From Leptolyngbyaceae cyanobacterium T60_A2020_046 (GTDB taxonomy: Bacteria > Cyanobacteriota > Cyanobacteriia > Phormidesmidales > Phormidesmidaceae), in the NCBI GenBank assembly GCA_015272155.1, contig JACYME010000145.1, forward strand, positions 1 to 49,843: a stretch of DNA of 49,843 nt. The letters run 5' to 3'. Position 1 is the stretch's first letter. Each line of letters opens with the position of its first letter. Below are positions 10,701 to 17,386 of this stretch, piece after piece. The position numbers and the translations under genes were made by a program. Below the pieces are notes generated by a model that did not search any database, was not told the origin of the DNA, and saw only the letters and a list, made by a program, of their open reading frames with translations.

Positions 10701-11298
10701 GGGACTCTCGTCCCAAGGCATCAGCCATGTGGTGTGTACCGGGGGCAATGTGTCGTTTTCCACAATTTCGCGATGGCTGCGGCAAAAATTCCCCAATGCC
10801 ACCATCATCCAAGACACCTACCCCAGCAATCGACCGCCGAGTTGTAGCCGGGTGGCCTATGGCCTTGTGAACCTGTGCCGCTATCCCCAGGTGTTGGATA
10901 CGCCGCGCCATCAGTACAGCGACTATTTTCTGCTCCAGGAAATGCTGCGGGTGATGCCCGACCAGCCGATGCCCCTCAGCGGATTGCTGCATCTGTTGGA
11001 AAAACAGGGAATTAACACGGAAGTTTGCCAGCAGCGAATTTTGGCGCTGCTGGAGGGACATTTGCCCGCAGGGTTGGTGCCGGATAGTGCCGGGCGATCG
11101 CGACTCAGTGCCGCCACCCTCGACACCCCAACCTATCGCACCCTGATGGCGGGACCACTGTTTACTCGTCAGTCGGGCCAGATTTATGTGCCCAACCCCG
11201 ACGCCTGTGAACACATGCGTCAACATTTGGTGACGCTGTTTGCCCAAAAACGCCAGTCCCTGGCAGAGCCCTTGATTGCTCAGTTGGTGCTGCCCTAG
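4741..11298 (+). CDS. Giant acidic protein with C-terminal Hsp70/actin-like ATPase domain
   Basis: A 2185-residue protein starting with GTG. Residues 1-300 are helical and coiled-coil-rich (LRTEIMALQQQREQLLQEVR). Residues about 300-1555 are extraordinarily rich in Asp and Glu with Ala, Pro, Leu and Ser, in degenerate short units such as LSLDDLDLSLDADL and FSLDLDAELD; this stretch should be disordered and very acidic. A proline run (PPPPPPPHG, about 1557) leads into an Hsp70/actin-fold ATPase: phosphate-1 loop FLGIDVGTTGLSAVLM (about 1577), phosphate-2 loop IISAGASATELGIVD (about 1811), adenosine motif VVCTGGNVSFS (about 1997). A tail of some 130 residues follows. I recall shorter cyanobacterial proteins with the same ATPase start, function unknown. 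It stands alone. The ATPase fold is well supported; role (chaperone, scaffold, cytoskeletal) is open. Confidence 0.85.
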   Translation: MTLHQAQLQTLIAEIEALLTKATPRLPWVVAGEAGQQRRVLEQALAYLKQVETGEMVSLGWQMEPPAPIATDLSAIAANPEATTQQVLHALLQEMQYLRSQTVQPLRTEIMALQQQREQLLQEVRQLELARLEMADSDVLQLAPAAVDDIVGRLREALMAQLQPQLRALQAQIREVPVLQGSLEPASSFDPGGTDLPQLQPQQRLDQLRQIQAQTDQLLLQLDANLRAVFESMEQSIQSYRDSLNQGLDTMHGLGQQGEVIFKAFVNHLAQQLGQETSAYMSTSALSGDREDTAARLLAGQRPDSADQRLNDEPIDGLEDWGAAEEGDDAYLDLEDLDLDVEIDDNEEVTIFQLNEEITQLQLEDLADLSEDDLDRWEVDEDDDLTVFQQDEGDRTIIQTEPIPWPVAIGQAAPATPASDAPESYAEIDALYESLFGGDEEGATPDADAIEPGDLEPGDVDAGDTVDDALFAVSGQATIGNDSEPAAIDDAFAEFEPQALDLDDLPEPDHDALEPIESWLFEGSEATPADAERAEIDGAPRNVDGDDEAVSPLEALLGEDLAAEMQPEARPSADTDSDTISSLSELLPATEGAPNRSAEPPIGPESSDGFIPAPPDEDLLAAEEMGPEWSMDLEVDEAIIHQLNADLSRLEGLPAESWASVPELDLDLPDTTVPAEERPESAPAPEAPAPEAAVPDEDAGISLGLSLDDLDLSLDADLGTDGDTEPAIAPPGEDALTPLDLDAFFDGEADADEESVGEFPNAEPESEDWVEAAIAGNDRDLEDSSDPTLESSDFDSAAIEMGALGWAEPEGDAVEPAIVPDADTEAWGLADFGADLDEDFGDAALVPDAAASDEEALTAEGFAQAVEDTDAAPGDDTPNTAPRLDLGADLDAALDADLRADFRTADWDKPDGAESALEWETEALTSLPLDISDAPAPALGDAADSDDGDLTFDSIGLGDFDRDTDDRDTESPVMDVDGDRAETGAEIAPLAENFELSLDDISFELDLPSPDLNLSADETTEPSAFELEPPPTLADDTLSELVEGLDITSPEADIAPESSPEAFSLGDLDLNLDLSLNEPDEPLEIAEFTATQTGSGTPAEAADPSAASDSDTESAMDLSSLDALADESLFANDGLDFSLAAPTPPPPPGQDRAVLDALATLEDLAIAGALDATQLPEPPSRRDEGSWVDGETATTLPSEPTEEDALGGDRVANDRDEPLDAEAEWGIGLEENIAPDEAPNRGEDLNLEGSIGALEPTPPEFSLDLDAELDVLFPPPTEATSDDLAPTRLEIDDAVDAIDATEPDFDTDLGQDSFDFLDFEAERIPDIMAEEDAEAAASAPPMSTDALAAFFDEDATDRDITDRADEVQGRSDAVTQPHNEPELFSLDPDLESALEALDLGREPAPEDQAVYEAIAEFFDEESFSAPRDPVVLPDLDLAWEMEPATSATNTPDAAQDAPNADLEELSLESERPEVQSLEPLDRGDSDAEPPLVWPTESESEIEIDADESLAFEAIEATVAPTVLDLDEDGIDLDDGATGDRDDAQTEPALVASVRPQAVPPPPPPPHGSAPPEEEWFLGIDVGTTGLSAVLMNRLSGKAHPLYWTDAGVAGATTEAVFRFPAVAYLTRDRGDWQVQTVGAAAMTVTWAIDTEADDALLVSQFKPLLTTGIPHHTDGGWQPIVQWSDQDTVPLQQIFAALQALLSTIRSASQNLDHTPVGAAGLEPAQFRHGLAHLQGVIIGHPSAGSDTYIMNLREAVLAAQLVSRADQVFFVDEAIATVLSGLPDPSDPPLPTTGQTQTLYQCNWQGGTIIISAGASATELGIVDLPQPLSALSREDFLLRSFAYGGNALDQDIIVQLLCPPERRQTCGAGRSAGTNSGWNWQANSPQLANAQWADLGLEDFDLPRLAEPDPNARIRLQQRLEASVLGQSVLEAARHLKLILQNQPQFHLELADQSWRVMRRDLESRILVPYIQRINQNLNALLSQSGLSSQGISHVVCTGGNVSFSTISRWLRQKFPNATIIQDTYPSNRPPSCSRVAYGLVNLCRYPQVLDTPRHQYSDYFLLQEMLRVMPDQPMPLSGLLHLLEKQGINTEVCQQRILALLEGHLPAGLVPDSAGRSRLSAATLDTPTYRTLMAGPLFTRQSGQIYVPNPDACEHMRQHLVTLFAQKRQSLAEPLIAQLVLP

Positions 11299-11300
11299 GG

Positions 11301-11353
11301 CGCGTCCTCAATTGATGCTGAAACGCTTGCCCAGCCTAGTGGCTGAGGACGCG
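11301..11353. terminator. 10-bp inverted repeat between convergent genes
   Basis: CGCGTCCTCA (11301-11310) and TGAGGACGCG (11344-11353) are perfect reverse complements separated by 33 bases. The left arm lies 3 bases after the giant gene, the right arm overlaps the last codons of the convergent DUF58 gene. It could act as a two-way terminator or mRNA-end stabiliser. There is no T-tract and the loop is long, so confidence is modest. Confidence 0.4.
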
Positions 11354-12499
11354 ACTTCCCGTGGGCAGTGGAGCTTCAAGTTGGGCCTGGAGGGGCCGAT
11401 TGGGCGCGATCGCGAGGGCATGGGCCACGGTGCGCGGGCCAGCGCCTTCCCCCCCAGGCCACATCACCCAGGCACTGGTGGGGGCAATATCCGCCGGGAG
11501 GCGATGGGCCAGACTCAGCCAGATTACAGGCTGGCTGGGGAAGCGATGGGTGCCCGGTGTTTCCGGCATCACGGCGGCAAGGGCCGACAAAACGCTGTGG
11601 CGGTTTTGCACCAGGCCCGTGTGCGCCATCCACAAACTGACGCTGAGCTGACGCCGCAGGCTGTAGACATAGAGCGATGCCGCCACACTAACCGCCGCTT
11701 CAAAGTCGGCTTCAGACCAGTGATCGCGGGTATCCAGGGCAATGACCACCTGATTGTCAGCGGTGAGTTGCTCCAGTTCGCGCACCCGCAGTTCGCCATA
11801 GCGGGCGCTGGTGCGCCAATGGATCAGCCGCGTGGGGTCGCCCCAGCGATAGGGCCGCAGGGCGCGGGTTAGCCCCTCGCTAGCATTGTCGGCGGTGTGG
11901 GCCGTTTGCCAGCGCAGCCCCGTTGCCACGCTGAGGGTGTCAATGATCGGGCAGTGTTTGAGGGGCAAAATTTCGGGATAGACGATCGCGTCGCCCGGAA
12001 CCGTGCGCCCGCGATCGCACCAAAACAGCCCCAACGGAGCCGCCGTCCGCAGCGTCACCGCCTGCCAATGGAAAACGCCCCGGTGGGTAGCAGGAAACTG
12101 GTAGCGCCAGATATGTTCGCTGTGCGGCCCCAGGGCCGCGATTGCAGTTTTGGCCGTCGGCCCAAGACCCGAGGGTAGCCGATCGTAGACTTCAATCAGA
12201 GCCTTGGCTTGGCGAGTGGTATTGGCGATCGCGACTTCTACCGCCACCGTTTCGCCCACACTGACCGGGCGAATGGGCGATCGCTGCACCACCACACCCC
12301 GCAGAGTGCGCGGCGGCAACCAAGCCCCCAAACACGCCAGCGCCAACATCACGCCGCTGAGGGCATAGAGCCAGCCCGCCATAGTGTTGGTCGCCGCCGC
12401 AAAAAAGCACACCGTAAACCCAATCAGCACACCGCCGCTGTAGGCCGGCAAGACCCAGTGGGTCTGCAACCAACGGGCCAAGGCTCGCAAAACACCCAT
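11336..12499 (-). CDS. DUF58 domain protein
   Basis: A 387-residue membrane-anchored protein. Two hydrophobic segments lie near the N-terminus (VLPAYSGGVLIGFTVCFFAA and LYALSGVMLALACLGAW, residues about 17-55), followed by a beta-rich region and then the DUF58 signature around residues 220-250: LRPYRWGDPTRLIHWRTSAR and GELRVRELEQ. A von Willebrand-like segment VVIALDTRDHW follows. DUF58 proteins commonly act beside MoxR ATPases in assembling or activating other proteins; no MoxR gene is next to this one. The gene is divergent from the conserved unknown starting at 12652, with a 152-bp shared promoter region. Confidence 0.85.
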   Translation of the reverse strand: MGVLRALARWLQTHWVLPAYSGGVLIGFTVCFFAAATNTMAGWLYALSGVMLALACLGAWLPPRTLRGVVVQRSPIRPVSVGETVAVEVAIANTTRQAKALIEVYDRLPSGLGPTAKTAIAALGPHSEHIWRYQFPATHRGVFHWQAVTLRTAAPLGLFWCDRGRTVPGDAIVYPEILPLKHCPIIDTLSVATGLRWQTAHTADNASEGLTRALRPYRWGDPTRLIHWRTSARYGELRVRELEQLTADNQVVIALDTRDHWSEADFEAAVSVAASLYVYSLRRQLSVSLWMAHTGLVQNRHSVLSALAAVMPETPGTHRFPSQPVIWLSLAHRLPADIAPTSAWVMWPGGEGAGPRTVAHALAIAPNRPLQAQLEAPLPTGSRVLSH

Positions 12500-12651
12500 A
12501 CAACCAGTTCAAACTTGGTAAACATATTCGCGCGAGGCGCTGCCCTGCTGTGGCATCTGAGCGATCGCCGCCCTCCCAGACTTGCTCCCGCGCTGATGCC
12601 AGCATAGCCCGGCGTGGGATAATGATGCGTCTGTCGTGCCGATGCCTACCC

Positions 12652-13695
12652 ATGACTGCTGCTGTTCCGCCCAATCTGCCCACCCAACCCCCCGACCCCA
12701 TTGCCGACCTGAGCTTTCAACTGCCAGATCCTGAGGATGAGCAGATTTCTGAGCCAGACTTTCGCGCCCAGATTGATCGGGCCTGGCAGGTGTGCGATCG
12801 CTTTGACCTCCAGACTGATATCTGGCGCGGGCGCATCTTGCGGACGGTGCGCGATCGCGAAAAACGCGGCGGCGATGGACGCGGCACCGGCTTTCTCAAC
12901 TGGTTGCGCGATCGTGAAATCACCAAAAGCCAAGCCTATTCACTGATCGAGCTAGCGGACAGCGCCGACACCTTGCTGCAAGAGGGATTGCTTGAAACCG
13001 AGGATGTCAACCAATTCAGCAAGCGCGCCTTTGTCGAAACCGCCCAAGCCTCCCCCGAAGTGCAACAACTGGTCAGCGATGCCGCCCGACGCGGCGAACA
13101 CATCACCCGCCGCGAGGTGCGCCAAGTCTCTGACGAATGGACGGCCATGTCCTCTGACCTGCTGCCCACCGAGGTCAAAGAAAAGGCCGCGAACAACACC
13201 ATCCCTACCCGCTATCTCGCGCCCCTCGTGCGCGAAATGGAAAAACTGCCCCCGGTGCATCAAAATACCCTGAAAACCGAGGTCGCCCTCAATCCTGACC
13301 TGGATACGCTGAAACAGGTCACGGCGGAGGCCCGCTACCTCGCAAAATATCTCGACGCCGCCGTGCAGGTACAGGCTCTGAATATTGAAGGGCTAGATCT
13401 GGAAAACGCCCTAGAGGAAGCGTTGCGGGTGGGTTGCCTAAATGCTACAGCGGATATGGTGAACCAAGCGGCCCAGTTGGAGCAGGCCGTCGCCAAGCTC
13501 TACACCACCTGGAATCGGCTCAATAAGCTGGTCGAGCGCGTGTTTGTGGATAGCGGAGCCAGCACCCCCAACCTCCGCGAACTGATCGCGAACCTCGAAC
13601 CGTTAACCCATCAAACAGTGACGGTGCAGATTGGGGAAACGGGTAGCCCAATGGCCCACACCGTGCGCCTCAAGATTTTGCCCCCCGAGGATTAG
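12652..13695 (+). CDS. Conserved cyanobacterial protein, function unknown
   Basis: A 347-residue protein if started at the ATG at 12652; the frame is open further upstream but the extra residues are low in quality and lie in the divergent promoter region. The sequence is mostly helical. Residues about 40-105 (QIDRAWQVCDRFDLQTDIWR to LRDREITKSQAYSLIELADS) resemble a DUF3102-like or parasporal-type helical DNA-binding segment, a weak resemblance only. Later helices around 230-290 include LDAAVQVQALNIEGLDLENA and a coiled-coil-like KLYTTWNRLNKLVERVF. No transmembrane segment or catalytic motif is visible. I do not recognise a function. Confidence 0.65.
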   Translation: MTAAVPPNLPTQPPDPIADLSFQLPDPEDEQISEPDFRAQIDRAWQVCDRFDLQTDIWRGRILRTVRDREKRGGDGRGTGFLNWLRDREITKSQAYSLIELADSADTLLQEGLLETEDVNQFSKRAFVETAQASPEVQQLVSDAARRGEHITRREVRQVSDEWTAMSSDLLPTEVKEKAANNTIPTRYLAPLVREMEKLPPVHQNTLKTEVALNPDLDTLKQVTAEARYLAKYLDAAVQVQALNIEGLDLENALEEALRVGCLNATADMVNQAAQLEQAVAKLYTTWNRLNKLVERVFVDSGASTPNLRELIANLEPLTHQTVTVQIGETGSPMAHTVRLKILPPED

Positions 13696-13751
13696 GGGCC
13701 ACACCCCGCCCGGCCCACGGCAGCGGAGCACGGGTCTGGATGCCGTGAAAA

Positions 13752-13782
13752 GGGTCGCGATCGCACCGGGCGATCGCGACCC
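13752..13782. terminator. Perfect hairpin built from two HIP1 octamers
   Basis: GGGTCGCGATCGC (13752-13764), loop ACCGG, GCGATCGCGACCC (13770-13782): a perfect 13-bp stem with a 5-base loop, 57 bp after the plus-strand gene ending at 13695 and 29 bp after the minus-strand folE stop. Each arm contains a complete GCGATCGC. Its position between convergent genes and stem strength suggest a bidirectional terminator; there are four A residues just before it (terminator T-tract for the minus strand) and CTCT after it. Confidence 0.6.
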
Positions 13783-13810
13783 CTCTGTCATCCCCGAAAG
13801 GGTATCGCCC

Positions 13811-14530
13811 CTAGAAGAACGCAGGTTGGTGACGGATCAAGCTCAGGAACTCCTCCCGAGTCTTTTGATCATCCTGGAAGCAGCCCAGCATCGCGCTGGT
13901 CACCGTCCAAGAGCCGGGCTTTTGCACGCCCCGCATCACCATGCACATGTGGCTGGCTTCGACCACCACGGCCACGCCTCGGGGCTCCAAAATTTCCTGA
14001 ATCGCTTCAGCCACCTGGCGCGTCAAGCGCTCTTGCACCTGAAGACGACGGGCGTACATTTCCACAATGCGCGCCAGCTTGCTCAGGCCCACCACCTTTT
14101 GGTTGGGGATGTAAGCCACGTGGGCGCGCCCCATAAAGGGAAGCATATGATGCTCGCACAGGCTAAACAGCGTGATGTCGCGCACCAGCACCATTTCGTT
14201 GTGGCCTTCGTCAAAGATGGCGTTGTTGACCAGCTCATCTAAGGACTGGCTGTAGCCGCTGGTGAGAAAGCGCATGGCATCGGCAACCCGCTTGGGGGTT
14301 TTGAGCAGCCCTTCGCGATCGGGGTCTTCGCCCACCGACAGCAGCATGGTGCGCACGGCATCCATCATGGCAGTGTGGTTCGTATCTTCGGCGATAGGCT
14401 TGACTGCTGCATCGAGGCCATTGGCAGTGCCGCGATCGGGGCGAATCTTTGACCCATTGCCCAAGGGCACGGTGTCTGTCAGGCTGGTCGAGCTCGCACC
14501 ATTCGTGGCGTTGGAAGACACTGTAGTCAT
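13811..14530 (-). CDS. folE: GTP cyclohydrolase I
   Basis: A 239-residue enzyme catalysing the first step of tetrahydrofolate and pterin synthesis, GTP to 7,8-dihydroneopterin triphosphate, in the cytoplasm. Key features: the zinc-binding [19 protein letters not shown] segment, the preceding [20 protein letters not shown], and the C-terminal [20 protein letters not shown] with the second zinc cysteine. The frame stays open to 14608, but the ATG at 14530 ([11 protein letters not shown]) gives a length close to that of other FolE proteins with a short variable N-terminus. It follows the SDR gene by 64 bp in the same direction, so the two may be co-transcribed. Very confident. Confidence 0.97.
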   Translation of the reverse strand: MTTVSSNATNGASSTSLTDTVPLGNGSKIRPDRGTANGLDAAVKPIAEDTNHTAMMDAVRTMLLSVGEDPDREGLLKTPKRVADAMRFLTSGYSQSLDELVNNAIFDEGHNEMVLVRDITLFSLCEHHMLPFMGRAHVAYIPNQKVVGLSKLARIVEMYARRLQVQERLTRQVAEAIQEILEPRGVAVVVEASHMCMVMRGVQKPGSWTVTSAMLGCFQDDQKTREEFLSLIRHQPAFF

Positions 14531-14594
14531 AGTGAATCTGGGTAAATCTCTAAACAGTAGACGGGAATTCCGTAGGCAGGGCACGGCCCCTACG

Positions 14595-15320
14595 CTACAG
14601 GGCACCACCGCTCGGCATTAACGTCACTTCGTCAATGACAGCGGAATCTGGGAGTTGAACCGTCGTCAGGATGGCCTGGGCCACGATCGCGGGAGTCAGC
14701 ATCTGCGATCGCGGGAAATCCACCTGGACGGTTTCGGCGTCCCACAGGGGGGTATCCACAGCCCCTGGGGAAACAAGGGTGACGCGGATGCCGTGCTCGC
14801 GTTCTTCAGCCGCGAGCACACGGGAAAGGCTCACCAGCGCTGCTTTGCTGGCGCTGTAAATGCCCCATTCTGGGAAGGCGTTGTGGGCGGCGATGGAAGC
14901 AATGTTGATAATCAGCCCCGTTTTGCGATCGCGCATCGTCGGCAGCACCGCCTGGATGCAGGCCAAGGGGCTAGTGACATTCATCGCCAAAACGGTCTGG
15001 GCATCGATGATGGGGGTTGCGCCGAGGAGCCCGGTATAGGCCATGCCTGCGTTGTTCACCAGGATGTCGATGGGGCCAAAGTCGTCCACCACTGCCGCGA
15101 TCGCCGCCTGCACCTGATCGACCTGAGCCAGATCGATGGCGTACCCCTTCGCCTCCACCCCCAAGGCCCGCAACTCTACAGCGAGGGCATCGAGTTTGTC
15201 CTGAGACCGGCTGATCAAGGCGACGGCAATGCCTGCTTTGGCAAACGCGATCGCGGTTTCACGCCCGATTCCACTGCTGGCCCCGGTAATCAGAGCGCGC
15301 CGTTGCGTGTCAAAAGCCAT
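14595..15320 (-). CDS. Short-chain dehydrogenase/reductase
   Basis: A 241-residue classical SDR. The dinucleotide-binding motif [20 protein letters not shown] (residues 9-28) is followed by [11 protein letters not shown], the DLAQVDQ and [11 protein letters not shown] motifs, the catalytic Ser in NIASIAAHN and the YSASK pair (Tyr, Lys) around residue 155. The Arg in SRSQD after beta-2 suggests NADP. The C-terminal [10 protein letters not shown] is typical of this SDR type. Substrate cannot be read from sequence. It lies upstream of folE in the same direction; with a pterin gene next door a pterin-like reductase role is conceivable but not supported by specific residues. Confidence 0.9.
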   Translation of the reverse strand: MAFDTQRRALITGASSGIGRETAIAFAKAGIAVALISRSQDKLDALAVELRALGVEAKGYAIDLAQVDQVQAAIAAVVDDFGPIDILVNNAGMAYTGLLGATPIIDAQTVLAMNVTSPLACIQAVLPTMRDRKTGLIINIASIAAHNAFPEWGIYSASKAALVSLSRVLAAEEREHGIRVTLVSPGAVDTPLWDAETVQVDFPRSQMLTPAIVAQAILTTVQLPDSAVIDEVTLMPSGGAL

Positions 15321-15864
15321 GAATCAAACCAAAATAAAACTCAAGTGTTAGGGCGTTACCCACCTTGTCCCCCGTGGGCCACCCCAGGCAGCGCCACACC
15401 CCTTTCCTGGGGAAGGTCATCTCTTACCAGCCAGACATCATGTTAACAAACGTAAAGAGTTTTTGTGCCAATCTCATTTGACTGACCCATTGGAAAGGGG
15501 GATCGGTGAGTATTGAGTGTTTTCAGGGCTCACGATGGGTAATCTGGGCGATCGCGCCTCCTCAAACCTGAAAGCCTCCTCAAACCCTGAAAACAGATTC
15601 CCTGATCGGTAGAGACGAGCCGACCTCGCCAATCGCGCGGGGGAGACACCGGGCAATCGTGGCACCGACAAACGGCGTAAATTTTCGATGAAGCACCTAG
15701 TCACTCATACTATCAGCCCGCTTCCCGTGTCGGGTTGATTTTGTCCACAGAATCTTGTGGGGTTCTAAGCTTGAGCTGCATTGGATTTCAGTCACAACCC
15801 TGAATGCAGCTTTATCCTGAGGGAGTAAGGCGCGATCGCGGGGTGGTGGTACACAACTCAACGG
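15321..15864. other. Intergenic region, imperfect tandem repeat
   Basis: About 540 bp between accA and the SDR gene, both leftward. I see no convincing gene; a leftward frame at 15474-15704 looks like chance. It contains an imperfect tandem duplication of about 18 bp (GCCTCCTCAAACCTGAAA at 15556-15573 and a one-base-longer copy at 15574-15592). The right part follows accA and the left part must carry the SDR promoter. Confidence 0.4.
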
Positions 15865-16863
15865 CTAAGTCAGGGCTCCATTCTCCGTGGGCTCCGTGAA
15901 GACGCCAATTTTGCGGAATTTTTCATAGCGCAGGCGGCGCAGGTCTGGCCCCGAAAGCTGGGAAAGCTCGTCGAGGTTGGCTTTGAGGGCAGATTTCAGA
16001 ATCTCCGTGGCCTTCACCGGATTGGCATGGGCACCGCCGATGGGTTCGGGCAGCAGGACGTCCAAAATGCCCAGTTCCTTCAGGTCGCAGGCGGTGATTT
16101 TGAGGGCCTCGGAAGCTTGGGCTGCGCGGCCTGCATCGCGCCAGAGGATGGCGGCACAGGCTTCGGGGCTGGCCACGTAGTAGACCGAGTGCTCAAACAT
16201 CATCAGGCGATCGCCGACGCCAATACCCAGCGCTCCACCAGAGCCCCCTTCACCGATGACGGTGCAGAGGATGGGCACTTCCAGGGAGAACATTTCGCGG
16301 AGGTTGTAGGCGATCGCTTCCCCTTGGCCCATTTCCTCCGCCTCAAACCCCGGAAACGCCCCCGGCGTATCAATAAAGGTGAAAATCGGCATCCCAAACT
16401 GATTGGCATGTTTCATCAGGCGCATGGCCTTGCGGTAGCCCCCCGGCGAGGCCATGCCAAAGTTGCGAGCAACGTTGTCCTTCGTGTCACGCCCCTTTTG
16501 GTTGCCCAACATCACCACCGGGCGACCCTCAAAGCGGGCGATGCCGCCGACCATCGCGAGGTCGTCTTTGCCAGAACCGCGATCGCCATGCAACTCAATC
16601 CACTCATCGCTGATGGCCTGGATGTAGTCTAGGGTACTGGGGCGGCGGGGATGGCGGGCCACTTGGAGCCGCTGGGACGGGGTCAGGCTGGCAAAAATTT
16701 CTTGCCGAAGCTGATCAGCCCGCGCCTCAAGCTGCCGAATCTGGGTCGCCACATCTACTTCATTCTCTTCTGCCAGCTCACGGATTTGCGAAATCCGAGC
16801 CTCAAGCTCGACCAAGGGCTTCTCGAAGTCCAGCAGAATCGGTTTGCGTTGAGGGGTTGGCAT
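15865..16863 (-). CDS. accA: Acetyl-CoA carboxylase carboxyltransferase subunit alpha
   Basis: A 332-residue subunit of the carboxyltransferase that moves CO2 from biotin to acetyl-CoA, making malonyl-CoA for fatty acids. Clear signatures: [20 protein letters not shown] at the N-terminus, [35 protein letters not shown], the oxyanion-hole region [20 protein letters not shown] and [21 protein letters not shown] chose the ATG at 16863 ([17 protein letters not shown]), the standard AccA start; the frame is open 53 codons further but those do not resemble AccA. It is divergent from the olefin synthase genes about 520 bp away, which consume malonyl-CoA. Very confident. Confidence 0.97.
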   Translation of the reverse strand: MPTPQRKPILLDFEKPLVELEARISQIRELAEENEVDVATQIRQLEARADQLRQEIFASLTPSQRLQVARHPRRPSTLDYIQAISDEWIELHGDRGSGKDDLAMVGGIARFEGRPVVMLGNQKGRDTKDNVARNFGMASPGGYRKAMRLMKHANQFGMPIFTFIDTPGAFPGFEAEEMGQGEAIAYNLREMFSLEVPILCTVIGEGGSGGALGIGVGDRLMMFEHSVYYVASPEACAAILWRDAGRAAQASEALKITACDLKELGILDVLLPEPIGGAHANPVKATEILKSALKANLDELSQLSGPDLRRLRYEKFRKIGVFTEPTENGALT

Positions 16864-17386
16864 GGGTTCAATAACACCGCGAAACTCGCACCAAAGACGG
16901 ACTGCTTGCCCCAGCGATCGCCCGAAGAAAACAGTCAATCCTCCGAAATTAAGCATAGCGGTTTGTGCTGACTTCCCAGATTTCTTTCTCGAAGGAATGG
17001 TGGTTAAAGGGCGCAAGGGCACGTCAGTTGGGGGATGTGGGGCCGGGCCGCAGGGTGAGAGAATGGATCTTGTGTAGTATTTTTAAGGGTTTGTCCACCG
17101 TGCTGAGCACGGGGTCGAGACAGCGGCGTCTAGTCCTGGGGTGGGTCTTCCCCCGGAGGTTTAGGCACCTTGAGCCGAGCGCGATCGCGCAGAACCGGCC
17201 AAAAGCGTTCGGTTTCCCAGGATGCGACAGGGGAAACGATAATATCTAGCAAAGCTATCTAGCAAAGCTACAGTTCGCCATTGTGGGCGACAACACCGGA
17301 AGAGTCTGCTGGGCCACCGCCGCGATCGCGGACAACACGGGAACCCCACCCAGCAGCGCAACAGTATCAAGCAGTGGACGGTATCC
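16864..17386. promoter_or_regulatory. Divergent region accA / olefin synthase, with 13-bp tandem repeat
   Basis: No gene seen. It must contain the promoters of leftward accA and the rightward olefin synthase genes. ATCTAGCAAAGCT occurs twice in perfect tandem at 17244-17256 and 17257-17269, ending 117 bp before the FAAL start codon. A direct repeat of this length in that place may be an operator or activator site. Confidence 0.45.

Noticed and set aside
15474-15704. A leftward 76-residue open frame between accA and the SDR gene
   Set aside because: It covers an imperfect tandem repeat and has no recognisable features; likely chance.
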